This document shows positions 1 to 6,535 of a DNA stretch of 10,164 nucleotides, in pieces. Made by a program: the position numbers and the translations under genes. The DNA is from JBGPJM01 sp041485385 (GTDB lineage: Bacteria; Planctomycetota; Phycisphaerae; Phycisphaerales; UBA1924). The number at the start of each line of letters is the position of its first letter. The stretch's first letter is position 1. Below the pieces are notes generated by a model, which saw nothing but the letters and a program-made list of their open reading frames with translations, was not told the DNA's origin and ran no database searches. The DNA is taken from the NCBI GenBank assembly GCA_041485385.1, contig JBGPJM010000185.1, positions 1 to 10,164 on the forward strand, written 5' to 3'.

Positions 1-1
1 G

Positions 2-475
2 GAGTACTCCTCCCGCGGCGAGCTCGTGCCCGACGACGTCACCATCAAGATGTGGCAGCAGAACATGCACGCCCAGACCGTGCTGGGCCTCTACAAGCCC
101 CACAAGGACCTGCTTGTCCTCGACGGCATCCCCCGCAACGTCCATCAAGCCACGCTGCTCGAGAAACACCTCAGCGTGCTCAAGATCATCCACCTGGTCT
201 GCCCCGACAAGGGCCAGATGATCAGCCGCCTCCGCCGCCGCGCCCTCAAGGAGAACCGCGTGGACGACGCCAAGGAGGAGGTCATCCTCCGGCGGTGGGC
301 CGTCTACGAGCAGGAGACCTTCCCCGTGCTGGCCCATTACCCCAGGAAGCTCATCGCCGAGGTCAACGCCATGGGCAGCCCGGCGGGCGTCCTCCAGCAC
401 ATCCTCGAGCACGTTGTGCCCGTCCAGGAAGACCACTTCAACAACCCGGTCACCGGCGAGCCCAACCGCTCCTGA
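2..475 (+). CDS. adk: Adenylate kinase, C-terminal part (5' end outside window)
   Basis: This is the downstream part of adenylate kinase, the cytosolic enzyme that interconverts ATP + AMP and 2 ADP. The reading frame is open from base 2, so the gene enters from the left edge and 157 residues are visible; the N-terminal P-loop is missing from the window. The AMP-binding motif DGIPRN (usual form DGFPRT) is encoded at 122-139. After it come the arginines of the short LID region (RLRRRALKENRVDD, where family members have an R-x-DD motif) and the helix EEVILRRWAVYEQET that precedes the C-terminal strand. There is no inserted zinc-finger LID domain, so it is of the short-LID type. Codons mostly end in C. 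The TGA stop lies 6 bp from the stop of the convergent DinB-type gene. The family call is firm; the true start cannot be seen. Confidence 0.9.
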   Translation, partial: EYSSRGELVPDDVTIKMWQQNMHAQTVLGLYKPHKDLLVLDGIPRNVHQATLLEKHLSVLKIIHLVCPDKGQMISRLRRRALKENRVDDAKEEVILRRWAVYEQETFPVLAHYPRKLIAEVNAMGSPAGVLQHILEHVVPVQEDHFNNPVTGEPNRS

Positions 476-481
476 TCGTCC

Positions 482-1003
482 TCACATCGCCGGGCCTATC
501 CCCACCATCCGCCGCCACGCGCTCACCTGCCCCAGGTGCGACATGGGATGCCCTGACAAGTAGAAGTTGATCGCCGAGCCGATCGTCGGGAAGAGCTCCT
601 TCATCCGGCCCTCCGCCGGGTTGGGCTTGACCAGGTCGGCCTCGCTCGCCCTGGCCACCATCGCGGCCGCCGCATCGTGCCCCGCGCGGTAGTGATTGAG
701 AATCGCCTCCATGCCGGGATACACCGTCCCCTCGGGGTCGTCCAGGCAAGGCTTGCCGTCCTTGAACAGCTCCTCGAACTTCTGCGGGTTGGCCGCGCCG
801 GTCTGCCCCAGGAGCGTCGCCACCTTCACCGGGTACACCGAGAGGTGCCCAAAGACAAACGCGGGGTGGTTCGACTGCACCGGCTTCCCGTTCGAAGTCG
901 CCAGGCGCGCGAACATCCCCGGCTTGATGTCCTTCAGCAGGTTGTCGGCATACATGCGCGTGAGCCTCGCGGGGGCGAGGATGATGTCAGCGGTGGTTCC
1001 CAT
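482..1003 (-). CDS. DinB-family four-helix metal-binding protein
   Basis: A 173-residue cytosolic protein resembling the DinB/YfiT-like putative metalloenzyme superfamily. Characterised relatives are thiol transferases or damage-inducible proteins, but most have no known reaction. The metal-site pattern is visible: His53 in FVFGHL in the first helix pair, and His152 and His156 in HPMSHLGQVSAWRR near the C-terminus, which matches the family's H...HxxxH(R/L)GQ arrangement. The length is typical (150-175). I chose the ATG at 1001-1003 because GAAAGG lies a few bases upstream and homology-like sequence begins at MGTTADIIL; the frame stays open for another 200 codons upstream, but that stretch is the shadow of the sirtuin gene. 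It is the last gene of a probable four-gene operon, 44 bp after the sirtuin stop, and may have its own promoter. Its substrate is unknown. Confidence 0.75.
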   Translation of the reverse strand: MGTTADIILAPARLTRMYADNLLKDIKPGMFARLATSNGKPVQSNHPAFVFGHLSVYPVKVATLLGQTGAANPQKFEELFKDGKPCLDDPEGTVYPGMEAILNHYRAGHDAAAAMVARASEADLVKPNPAEGRMKELFPTIGSAINFYLSGHPMSHLGQVSAWRRMVGIGPAM

Positions 1004-1036
1004 CGGGTGCGCCTTTCGTTCTTGAGGTAATCGCCA

Positions 1037-1042
1037 ACTATA
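1037..1042 (-). promoter_or_regulatory. Possible -10 element (TATAGT) for the DinB-type gene
   Basis: TATAGT on the minus strand differs from TATAAT at one position and lies in the 44-bp gap between the sirtuin and DinB-type genes, about 34 bp before the DinB-type ATG. It stands out in DNA this rich in G+C. I see no convincing -35 hexamer 16-18 bp upstream. It may allow the last gene to be transcribed apart from the operon. Confidence 0.25.
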
Positions 1043-1047
1043 CGACA

Positions 1048-1845
1048 TCAAGCCCCGAACGCGAGCTCCACGATCCACGGCAACACCTCCCCCGAACTTC
1101 CGCGGATCGAGCAATCCACCACCCCGCTGGCCGGCGTGTCCTCGCGGTTCACCTCGACGGTGAAGGCGCCATTGCGCGCCGCGAGCAGCAGGTAACCCGC
1201 CGCGGGGAACACCACGGCGCTGGTCCCCACCGAGAAGAACAGGTCGCACTCCTCCACGGCCGCGTCGGCCGCGCGGATCGCCGGCTCCGGCAGGGCCTCG
1301 CCGAACCAGACCACATCCGGCCGCAGGATCGCCGCCGCCCCGTGCCTGCACCCCGACGGCGCCGGGTGCCGCTCGAAGGGCTCCGCCCCGGGCTCGAAGC
1401 GCCGCCCGCACCCCGCGCACCGCCACACGATGATCGACCCGTGCAGCTCCACCACGCCCGTGCTCCCCGCCTTGTGGTGCAGCCGGTCCACGTTCTGCGT
1501 GAGAAGCGTGAAGCTCCCGCCTCGCTCCTCCACCCCGCGCTGCATCGCGGCCAGCGCCGTGTGCCCCGGGTTGGGCTCCGCGGCCAGGCACCCGCGGCGC
1601 CGCCAGTCGTACCACCGGCTCACCTTCTCCGGATCGGCCTCGAACGCCTCCGGCGTCGCCAGCGTCTGCGGATCAAACTCCTTCCACAGCGCCCGCATGT
1701 CCGGCGGCAGGTCCGCCCCCGTCGCCCCGCGGAACGTGCGAAGCCCGCTCTCCGCCGAGACCCCCGCCCCCGTCAGCACGACCACCGATTTCGCCCCGCG
1801 GAGGCGTTCGCCGACATGCTCAATCGATGGCCGCAGCTTCGCCAC
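1048..1845 (-). CDS. Sir2-family NAD-dependent protein deacylase (sirtuin, class III/CobB-SIRT5 type)
   Basis: A 265-residue sirtuin, which removes acyl groups from lysines using NAD+ and releases nicotinamide and O-acyl-ADP-ribose. Visible motifs are the NAD-binding TGAGVSAESGLRTFRG (25-40), TQNVDRLHHKAGS (116-128), the catalytic His135 in ELHGS, RPDVVWFGE (175-183), and the NAD-contacting GTSAVVFPAA (207-216). WYDWRRR at 78-84 contains Y79-x-x-R82, the pair that in SIRT5 and E. coli CobB favours succinyl/malonyl-lysine, so desuccinylase activity is likely (inference). The zinc module is odd: Cys143 and Cys146 are present, but the second pair reads GCRHG (Cys166, His168) instead of CxxCGG. 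The start is GTG, 6 bp after the DUF3052 stop, with AGGAAG inside the end of the upstream gene; the two are probably translationally coupled. No ATG is available nearby. Confidence 0.92.
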   Translation of the reverse strand: MAKLRPSIEHVGERLRGAKSVVVLTGAGVSAESGLRTFRGATGADLPPDMRALWKEFDPQTLATPEAFEADPEKVSRWYDWRRRGCLAAEPNPGHTALAAMQRGVEERGGSFTLLTQNVDRLHHKAGSTGVVELHGSIIVWRCAGCGRRFEPGAEPFERHPAPSGCRHGAAAILRPDVVWFGEALPEPAIRAADAAVEECDLFFSVGTSAVVFPAAGYLLLAARNGAFTVEVNREDTPASGVVDCSIRGSSGEVLPWIVELAFGA

Positions 1846-1851
1846 GCGGGC

Positions 1852-2265
1852 TCACTTCCTGTCCTTCAGCCTGACCACCAACCGCAGCCCCGACCACGTC
1901 TCATCGATCGCGCACACCTTGTTGTCCACCAACCCGCTCGGCAGGCACACCTCGCGGAGGATGTTCTCGGTCAGGTCCGTCGGCACACCCGAAGCCTTCT
2001 TCGGCCACGCGATCCACAGCCCCCCCGCCCGCGCCAGCCGCTCGGCCGCGGAGCCGAACTCTCTTTCTAGCGCGGCCCGCTTGGTCAGGAAGAGCACGAT
2101 GACGTCGAAAGGCTGCTTCCCCGCCGCGGGCCGCGTCGTCGCCGCGCCCTCCGGAAGCGGCCCCAGCGTCCGTTCGAACTCCTCCGGCGCATTCAGCAGC
2201 CCGACGCGGTGCCCCGCCTTGATCCCCAGCTTTTGCACCAGCGGTGTGCCGGAGTAGCCCGCCAT
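1852..2265 (-). CDS. DUF3052 family protein
   Basis: A 137-residue cytosolic protein matching what I know of the DUF3052 family, which has no established function. The family signature is the second half: GGLWIAWPKK (81-90), then SGVPTDLTENILREV (92-106) and LVDNKVCAIDETWSGLRLVVR (112-132), a compact alternating strand/helix fold in which the final Asp-Glu-x-Trp-Ser segment is most conserved. The first half has VIVLFLTKRAALEREF (55-70). I chose the ATG at 2263-2265 because GGGAGAG precedes it closely and MAGYSGTPLVQKLGIK is the usual family N-terminus; the frame remains open upstream to 2400, but that part overlaps the preceding gene. It lies 23 bp after the secreted-protein gene and 6 bp before the sirtuin gene, so it is very probably in an operon. 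The role is unknown. Confidence 0.8.
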   Translation of the reverse strand: MAGYSGTPLVQKLGIKAGHRVGLLNAPEEFERTLGPLPEGAATTRPAAGKQPFDVIVLFLTKRAALEREFGSAAERLARAGGLWIAWPKKASGVPTDLTENILREVCLPSGLVDNKVCAIDETWSGLRLVVRLKDRK

Positions 2266-2288
2266 CCGTCTCTCCCTGCCGCCCGTCC

Positions 2289-2693
2289 CTAGCTCCGCAC
2301 CGGCCTGAACGTCACAGGCCCGTCCGCCGTAAGCCCGGATCCGTGCACGTGCGACGCCTGCTGATCTAGCCGCACCGTCAGCGGGCGAGCCACCCGCCAC
2401 GGCTTGTTCCCCGCCACCACAGGCACCACCACCGTCTGACCCGGCGGCACCAGCACCGTCAGCTCGTCGCGGCTCGTCGGCGACTCGATGCTCACCCGCA
2501 GCGACTTGCCGTTGGTCCCCCCCTCGTACGCGAACACCAGGTCCACGTAATCCCCCGCCGGAATCTCCATCAGGTACGGCCCATCCCTCGGCGGCGTCTG
2601 TGTCGGATCCGGCTGGGCCAGCAGCGGCAGCGCGACGGCCGCCGCGACGGCCAGCATGGCGATCCCGGAAACAAGCCTCGCTCGACGTGTCAT
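2289..2693 (-). CDS. Small secreted protein of unknown function
   Basis: I do not recognise this 134-residue protein. It has a clear Sec-type signal: MTRRAR, a hydrophobic stretch LVSGIAMLAVAAAVALPLL, and a likely cleavage after Ala26 (LLA|QP). The mature part is a beta-rich, Pro/Val-rich domain with repeated strand-like segments (YVDLVFAYEG, KSLRVSIESP, ELTVLVPPGQTVVVPVV, RPLTVRLDQQ) and no cysteines, so it may be a small periplasmic beta-sandwich; this is inference. I placed the start at the ATG at 2691-2693, which has a near-perfect AAGGAG 6 bp upstream. A second in-frame ATG at 2709-2711 would add six residues and has the weaker AAGGG. It appears to be the first gene of the operon with DUF3052, the sirtuin and the DinB-type gene. 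No promoter stands out in the 106 bp upstream. Confidence 0.65.
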   Translation of the reverse strand: MTRRARLVSGIAMLAVAAAVALPLLAQPDPTQTPPRDGPYLMEIPAGDYVDLVFAYEGGTNGKSLRVSIESPTSRDELTVLVPPGQTVVVPVVAGNKPWRVARPLTVRLDQQASHVHGSGLTADGPVTFRPVRS

Positions 2694-2799
2694 GGTGTGC
2701 TCCTTATTCATCCAACCCTTGTACGGACGATCGCCCGCCGCGCTGCATGATCAAAGGTCGCCGTAGGCCGGACCGCAGCAGCCGTTCCTGACTCGAATC

Positions 2800-4425
2800 T
2801 CACTCGAACTTCCCGCGATTCAGGATCTCGAAGTTGTACAGCTCCGCCATCTCCGCCGCCGACTTCTTCTCCAGCACCCCGATCCGCTCCAGGATCGTCC
2901 CCGGGTCGCGCGACGCCAGCGACCCCAGCACCCGGAACTTGTGCCCCAGGATGTCCTTCACATCCGCCGTCATATTCCGCGCGTGCCCCGCCGGGTACAT
3001 CACCAGGCCCGAGTCGAACGTCTCCCCGTTCTCGTCCGTGATCCTCATCGACGTCGGGATCCCATCCGGGTACTTCGCGTCGTACTCCGGTCCGCCGTGC
3101 TCGAACGTCATCTTCTCCATCAGCTCGCGCGTCAGCGGGTGCATGATCGCCGTCCGATCAAAGTCGTGCGGCAGCAGCATAAGCTCCTTCCACCCCAGCC
3201 CGCGCTTCTTGAGGATCGCCCGCCCGTGCCCATCATGCGCCAGCTCCAGGGCCTTCCGCAGCATCGTGCACACCAGGTACAGCATCGAATGGTCCGCCGA
3301 CTGCCGCGTCCGCGGGTCGCGCTTGGCCGGGTCGCCGATGATCCCGAAGGCCGGCTCGTACGCCGCCACCACGATCCTCGAGATCGCGTCCCCCGACTGA
3401 TCCTCCAGCAGGTGCGGGTGTTTGCCCAAGAGGTCGATCAACCCCTGCAGCGCCCCGGCCGACTGGTGCTCGTACAACCCCAGCTTGAAATGCATCCCCA
3501 TCACGGCAAAGTCCGAACCGGCCCGCGACAGCACCAGGTCAAACGGCGACCTCCCCTTCCCCGCCGGCTTCTGGAACAGGCAGAAGATCGCCTCGGGGTT
3601 GCGGAGGATGTCCTTGGGACCGATGAACCCCGCCATCGACCGCTTCATCGAAAGGATCGCCGCCTCCGTCGAGATCGCCGCCGAGGCCCCCTTGGAATCC
3701 GAAAGCTGTTTCCCCGCCCGGATCGCCCGGAACGGGATGTAGTGCGCCAGCACCATCCCGATCGCCGACTCGATCTGTTCCGCGCTCGCCCCCATCATCG
3801 CCCCGAACGTCGCCGCCGACGCGATCGCCCCATGCACCACGTGATCAATCTTGTACGTCTTCAGGCTGAACACCTCTGCCAGCCTGCCGCGGATCTCATC
3901 CAGCAGGATCATCCCCTTGATCGCCGCCTTGCCGTCCAGCCCCCGCATCTGCGCCGCCGCCACCGCCACCGAGTAGTAGTCGTTGTGCCCGAACTCCCCC
4001 GCCCGGTGCTCCGGCCGCTCCGCCGAATACCCGAAGTTCGTCCCGTTGGAGTCCCACTCCCTCACCGCCGCGCAGTTCGCCGCCACCGCCTTCTCCACCG
4101 CCACCTCCAGGTCCGAGCCCAGGACGGTCGCGCCGCCCCTCCGGCACCATCCGAGCGCGGCCATCGACCCGAACCCGGCCGGGCGCACGCGGTACGACAG
4201 GGCCTCGTTCCGCAGCAGTGTGGGCGCGTTGGTCCCCAGCGCCAGCGCCGAGATCCCGCACAGCACCGCGTCGGTGTGGAACAGGTTCGTCCGCTCGACG
4301 ACCGACCTGTCCGGGTCGCCGCCGCCCGCCTCCGGCTTGCCCGTCATGAAGTCAACGGCGAACCGGCCGATGTCCAACGCCTGGTTGGAGTCGGCGGGAA
4401 GAACGATGCGGTCGGCGGCGGGCAT
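2800..4425 (-). CDS. MmgE/PrpD family protein (2-methylcitrate dehydratase-like)
   Basis: A 541-residue cytosolic protein of the MmgE/PrpD family, whose best-known members dehydrate 2-methylcitrate in the methylcitrate cycle for propionyl-CoA disposal; others act on cis-aconitate or related acids. Visible family segments are REWDSNGTNFGY (122-133), GHNDYYSVAVAAAQ (146-159), HVVHGAIASAATFGAMMG (195-212), FRAIRAGKQLSDSKGASAA (232-250), YEHQSAGALQGLIDLL (318-333), and TRQSADHSMLYLVC (373-386), the counterpart of the conserved ADHS-x-x-Y stretch. At 541 residues it is longer than E. coli PrpD (about 480). The ATG at 4423-4425 is preceded by AGAGGAAA; longer open frame upstream is non-coding shadow. 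No prpB or prpC neighbour is present, so the substrate is open. It is transcribed in the same direction as the sirtuin cluster, with a 106-bp gap, and could be co-transcribed with it. Confidence 0.85.
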   Translation of the reverse strand: MPAADRIVLPADSNQALDIGRFAVDFMTGKPEAGGGDPDRSVVERTNLFHTDAVLCGISALALGTNAPTLLRNEALSYRVRPAGFGSMAALGWCRRGGATVLGSDLEVAVEKAVAANCAAVREWDSNGTNFGYSAERPEHRAGEFGHNDYYSVAVAAAQMRGLDGKAAIKGMILLDEIRGRLAEVFSLKTYKIDHVVHGAIASAATFGAMMGASAEQIESAIGMVLAHYIPFRAIRAGKQLSDSKGASAAISTEAAILSMKRSMAGFIGPKDILRNPEAIFCLFQKPAGKGRSPFDLVLSRAGSDFAVMGMHFKLGLYEHQSAGALQGLIDLLGKHPHLLEDQSGDAISRIVVAAYEPAFGIIGDPAKRDPRTRQSADHSMLYLVCTMLRKALELAHDGHGRAILKKRGLGWKELMLLPHDFDRTAIMHPLTRELMEKMTFEHGGPEYDAKYPDGIPTSMRITDENGETFDSGLVMYPAGHARNMTADVKDILGHKFRVLGSLASRDPGTILERIGVLEKKSAAEMAELYNFEILNRGKFE

Positions 4426-4517
4426 ATCGAGTTTCCTCTGTCGGGTTGGCCACGCGAAGCGGACCCAAGCGTAGCCCCGGCCGCCTCCCCCGATTCCGCC
4501 CGCGCCTGCACCGAAAC

Positions 4518-5258
4518 TCACTTCAGCATCGACCCGCCGAACAAGTAATGCCCCCACCCGATCGTGAACAGGAAGCACCCATACAGCGCATGCTCCACGC
4601 ACGAGGCCAGCGTCGACCGCGTCCGCAGATACGTGAGACCGAACAGCACGCCCCCCACCGTCGAGAGCCCCATCGCCACCCAGTTCTGCAGGATGATGTG
4701 CGCGTACCCGAAGACCAGCGCGCCCGCCGCCACCAGGCCCCATTCCGACCGGAACAGCCCCGCGTACCGATGAAAAAAAAACGCCCGGAACGCCACCTCC
4801 TGCGCGTACACGCTCAGCACCGGGTACCCGATCATCACCAGCAACCAGATCTCTGGCCGCCGTCGCGGCAAATCCAGCAACCTCTCCGGCTCCACTATCC
4901 ACAGCCCCGCCGCCAGCAGCACCGACGCCACACCCCACTGCACCAGGATCAGCCGCAGCCGGGGCCGCACGCCCGTCGCATTCCACAACCGCCGCCGGTC
5001 GAACCCCTTGTCGCGCAGCAGCACCACCAGGCAGACCGCCGCCAGCGACCAGATCGCCGGGAAAATCATGGACGGGCGCATCCACATCGCCAAAAGCGAC
5101 GGAGCCACCAGAAACAGCACCACGAACTCGACCACGCGCGCCCGCGTACGCCAATCCGGACCCGCACCCTCCACGGCTAGAATCGCCTCGCCCGCCCCGT
5201 CGGCGCTCCCGGAACCGTTTCCGGCATCCCCCGCGGCGGATTGATCGCCCCGGTTCAT
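4518..5258 (-). CDS. CPBP family intramembrane metalloprotease
   Basis: A 246-residue membrane protein of the CPBP (CAAX protease/bacteriocin-processing, Rce1/ABI) family. After a soluble Gly/Ala/Asp-rich tail of about 40 residues there are roughly six hydrophobic segments (43-60, 64-81, 103-121, 137-151, 174-190, 199-210) and a final one at 225-240. The family motifs are QEVAFR (153-158; usual EExxxR, with Gln for the first Glu), FGYAH (183-187; FxxxH) and EHALYG (222-227; HxxxN/B motif, here with Gly). The Q-E and HALYG forms recur in a CPBP subfamily I recognise from other bacteria, so activity is not excluded. Three Phe codons just after motif 1 are all TTT, giving nine T in a row. The ATG at 5256-5258 has no Shine-Dalgarno sequence but has TACAAT 6 bp upstream, so the mRNA is probably leaderless. 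The target is unknown. Confidence 0.85.
   Translation of the reverse strand: MNRGDQSAAGDAGNGSGSADGAGEAILAVEGAGPDWRTRARVVEFVVLFLVAPSLLAMWMRPSMIFPAIWSLAAVCLVVLLRDKGFDRRRLWNATGVRPRLRLILVQWGVASVLLAAGLWIVEPERLLDLPRRRPEIWLLVMIGYPVLSVYAQEVAFRAFFFHRYAGLFRSEWGLVAAGALVFGYAHIILQNWVAMGLSTVGGVLFGLTYLRTRSTLASCVEHALYGCFLFTIGWGHYLFGGSMLK
5178..5183 (+). promoter_or_regulatory. Possible -10 element (TAGAAT) for the thiolase gene
   Basis: TAGAAT matches TATAAT at five of six positions and lies about 98 bp upstream of the thiolase ATG, inside the 5' coding part of the divergent CPBP gene. Only 22 bp separate the two start codons, so the thiolase promoter must lie inside the CPBP gene unless it is leaderless, and thiolase has a good Shine-Dalgarno sequence. 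No clear -35 is seen. Confidence 0.2.
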
Positions 5259-5264
5259 GGCCAG

Positions 5265-5270
5265 ATTGTA
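5265..5270 (-). promoter_or_regulatory. -10 element (TACAAT) for a leaderless CPBP transcript
   Basis: TACAAT on the minus strand matches TATAAT at five of six positions and is separated from the CPBP ATG by exactly 6 bp (CTGGCC). Transcription would then begin at or next to the A of ATG, which explains the absence of a Shine-Dalgarno sequence. On the opposite strand the same bases overlap the thiolase ribosome binding site. No good -35 was found at 16-18 bp. Confidence 0.45.
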
Positions 5271-5274
5271 GGAG
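5269..5274 (+). promoter_or_regulatory. Ribosome binding site of thiolase (TAGGAG)
   Basis: TAGGAG lies 6 bp upstream of the thiolase ATG at 5281. It fixes the start and shows that this gene uses a leadered mRNA, unlike its divergent neighbour. Confidence 0.7.
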
Positions 5275-5280
5275 TTTTCG

Positions 5281-6459
5281 ATGTCCACCCAGGCAGTGAT
5301 CCTCGCGGCCAAGCGCACCCCCGTCGGCAAGTTCTTCGGCGGCCTCTCCAAGGTCCCCTCGCCCCAGCTCGGCGCCTACGTCCTCCAGGCCATCCTCAGC
5401 GACAAGCCCGCGCTGAAGACCGCCGTCGACGAGTGCATCATGGGGTGCGTGCTCCAGGCGGGCCTGGGCCAGAACCCGGCGCGCCAGGCGGGCCTCAAGG
5501 CCGGCCTCCCCGACACCCTCTCGGCCACCACCGTCAACAAGGTCTGCGGCTCCGGCCTGCAGGCCGTCATGCTCGCCGCCCAGTCTATCAAGGCCGGCGA
5601 GAACCAGCTCGTCCTCGCCGGCGGCTTCGAGAACATGACCGCCGCCCCCCACTTCGCCCGCCTCCGCGACGGCGTCAAGTTCGGCCCCGCCACCTTCGAG
5701 GACCACATGCAGTTCGACGGCCTCCGCTGCGCCATGGAGTGCTGGGGCATGACCAACGGGGCCGACTACATCGCCAAGAAATACGAAATCAGCCGCGCCG
5801 AGCAGGACCGCTTCAGCGCCCAGTCACACCAGCGCGCCGCCGAGGCCACCCGCAGCGGCTGGTTCAAGGACGAGATCGTCCCCCTCACCGGCGAGCAGTG
5901 CCTCGACAAAAAGTCCCCCGGCGTCAGCGCCGACGAGGGCATCCGCCCCGAGTCCACCGCCGACGCCCTCGCCAAGCTCCGCACCGTCCCCGGCCACGAG
6001 ACCATCACCGCCGGCAACTCTTCGCAGATCTCCGACGGGGCCGCGGCCGTCGTCGTCGCCAGCTCCACCAAGGCCGAGCAGCTCGGCCTCAAGCCGCTGG
6101 CGAAGATCGTCGCCTACCACACCTCCGGGGTCGCCCCCAAGGAGATCTTCTTCGCCCCCGTCACCGGCATCCAGGGCGTCCTCGCCAAGGCCGGCCTCGG
6201 CGTGAAGGACATCGACCTCTTCGAGCTGAACGAGGCTTTCGCCGCGCAGGTCCTCTCCAACATCAAGGCCCTCGGCATCCCCGAGAACAAGCTCAACATC
6301 TGCGGCGGGGGCGTCGCGCTGGGGCACCCCATCGGCGCCAGCGGCGCCCGCGTCCTCACCACCCTCATCCACCAGCTCCGGCGCACCGGCGGCAAGCGCG
6401 GCGTCGCCGCCCTCTGCCTCGGCGGCGGCAACGCGGTCGCAATGGTGGTGGAAGTGTGA
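5281..6459 (+). CDS. Acetyl-CoA C-acetyltransferase (thiolase II)
   Basis: A 392-residue cytosolic thiolase that condenses two acetyl-CoA into acetoacetyl-CoA, or cleaves it in reverse. All catalytic elements are present: the nucleophile Cys89 in NKVCGSGLQAV, NEAFAAQ (317-323), His349 in GGGVALGHPIGASGAR (342-357), and Cys379 in CLGGGNA near the C-terminus. Length and motif spacing are those of the biosynthetic (PhaA/AtoB-like) class, though a broader 3-ketoacyl-CoA thiolase cannot be excluded by eye. The ATG at 5281 is preceded by TAGGAG at 6 bp. It is one of only two plus-strand genes here; its codons mostly end in C, while minus-strand neighbours mostly use G-ending codons. It is divergent from the CPBP gene (22 bp) and convergent with pyruvate kinase (76 bp). 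It may serve isoprenoid precursor, polyhydroxyalkanoate or fatty-acid metabolism; the neighbours do not decide which. Confidence 0.93.
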   Translation: MSTQAVILAAKRTPVGKFFGGLSKVPSPQLGAYVLQAILSDKPALKTAVDECIMGCVLQAGLGQNPARQAGLKAGLPDTLSATTVNKVCGSGLQAVMLAAQSIKAGENQLVLAGGFENMTAAPHFARLRDGVKFGPATFEDHMQFDGLRCAMECWGMTNGADYIAKKYEISRAEQDRFSAQSHQRAAEATRSGWFKDEIVPLTGEQCLDKKSPGVSADEGIRPESTADALAKLRTVPGHETITAGNSSQISDGAAAVVVASSTKAEQLGLKPLAKIVAYHTSGVAPKEIFFAPVTGIQGVLAKAGLGVKDIDLFELNEAFAAQVLSNIKALGIPENKLNICGGGVALGHPIGASGARVLTTLIHQLRRTGGKRGVAALCLGGGNAVAMVVEV

Positions 6460-6479
6460 CGCCGGTGATCACCCCGTGA

Positions 6480-6520
6480 CCCCCCCTCCCCCTCCCGCTT
6501 CCCCTCCACCTCCCCCACCC
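6480..6520 (-). other. G-quadruplex-forming polypurine tract between convergent genes
   Basis: Read on the minus strand, this 41-bp stretch is almost pure purine. From right to left it has G-tracts of 3, 5, 2, 2, 4, 3, 5 and 7 separated by loops of one to four bases. The last four tracts (4, 3, 5, 7) satisfy the G3+N1-7 quadruplex rule by themselves. It lies 15 bp downstream of the pyruvate kinase stop, so the G-rich strand would be in that mRNA's 3' end. No ordinary hairpin-plus-U terminator is visible in this gap, so the tract might serve as a transcription or decay barrier (inference). Confidence 0.5.
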
Positions 6521-6535
6521 GCATCACAGCGCCCT

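Noticed and set aside
2941..4548. A 535-codon plus-strand open frame opposite the PrpD-like gene
   Set aside because: It is Arg/Pro/His-rich low-complexity translation typical of a high-GC antisense shadow, while the minus strand encodes a recognisable family.
4895..4903. DnaA-box-like CTATCCACA
   Set aside because: One isolated 8/9 match inside the CPBP coding sequence, far from the skew switch; no cluster.
4426..5706. Upstream extension of the PrpD-like frame on the minus strand
   Set aside because: It crosses the CPBP gene and part of thiolase, is Gly/Ala/Val-rich shadow sequence, and a ribosome binding site supports the start at 4425.
6464..6473. Perfect palindrome GGTGATCACC after the thiolase stop
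   Set aside because: Only 10 bp with no loop and no following T-run, so it is not a convincing terminator.
5241..6479. Alternative-frame 412-codon open frame over the thiolase gene
   Set aside because: Arg/Pro-rich translation with no family resemblance; the thiolase frame has every catalytic motif.
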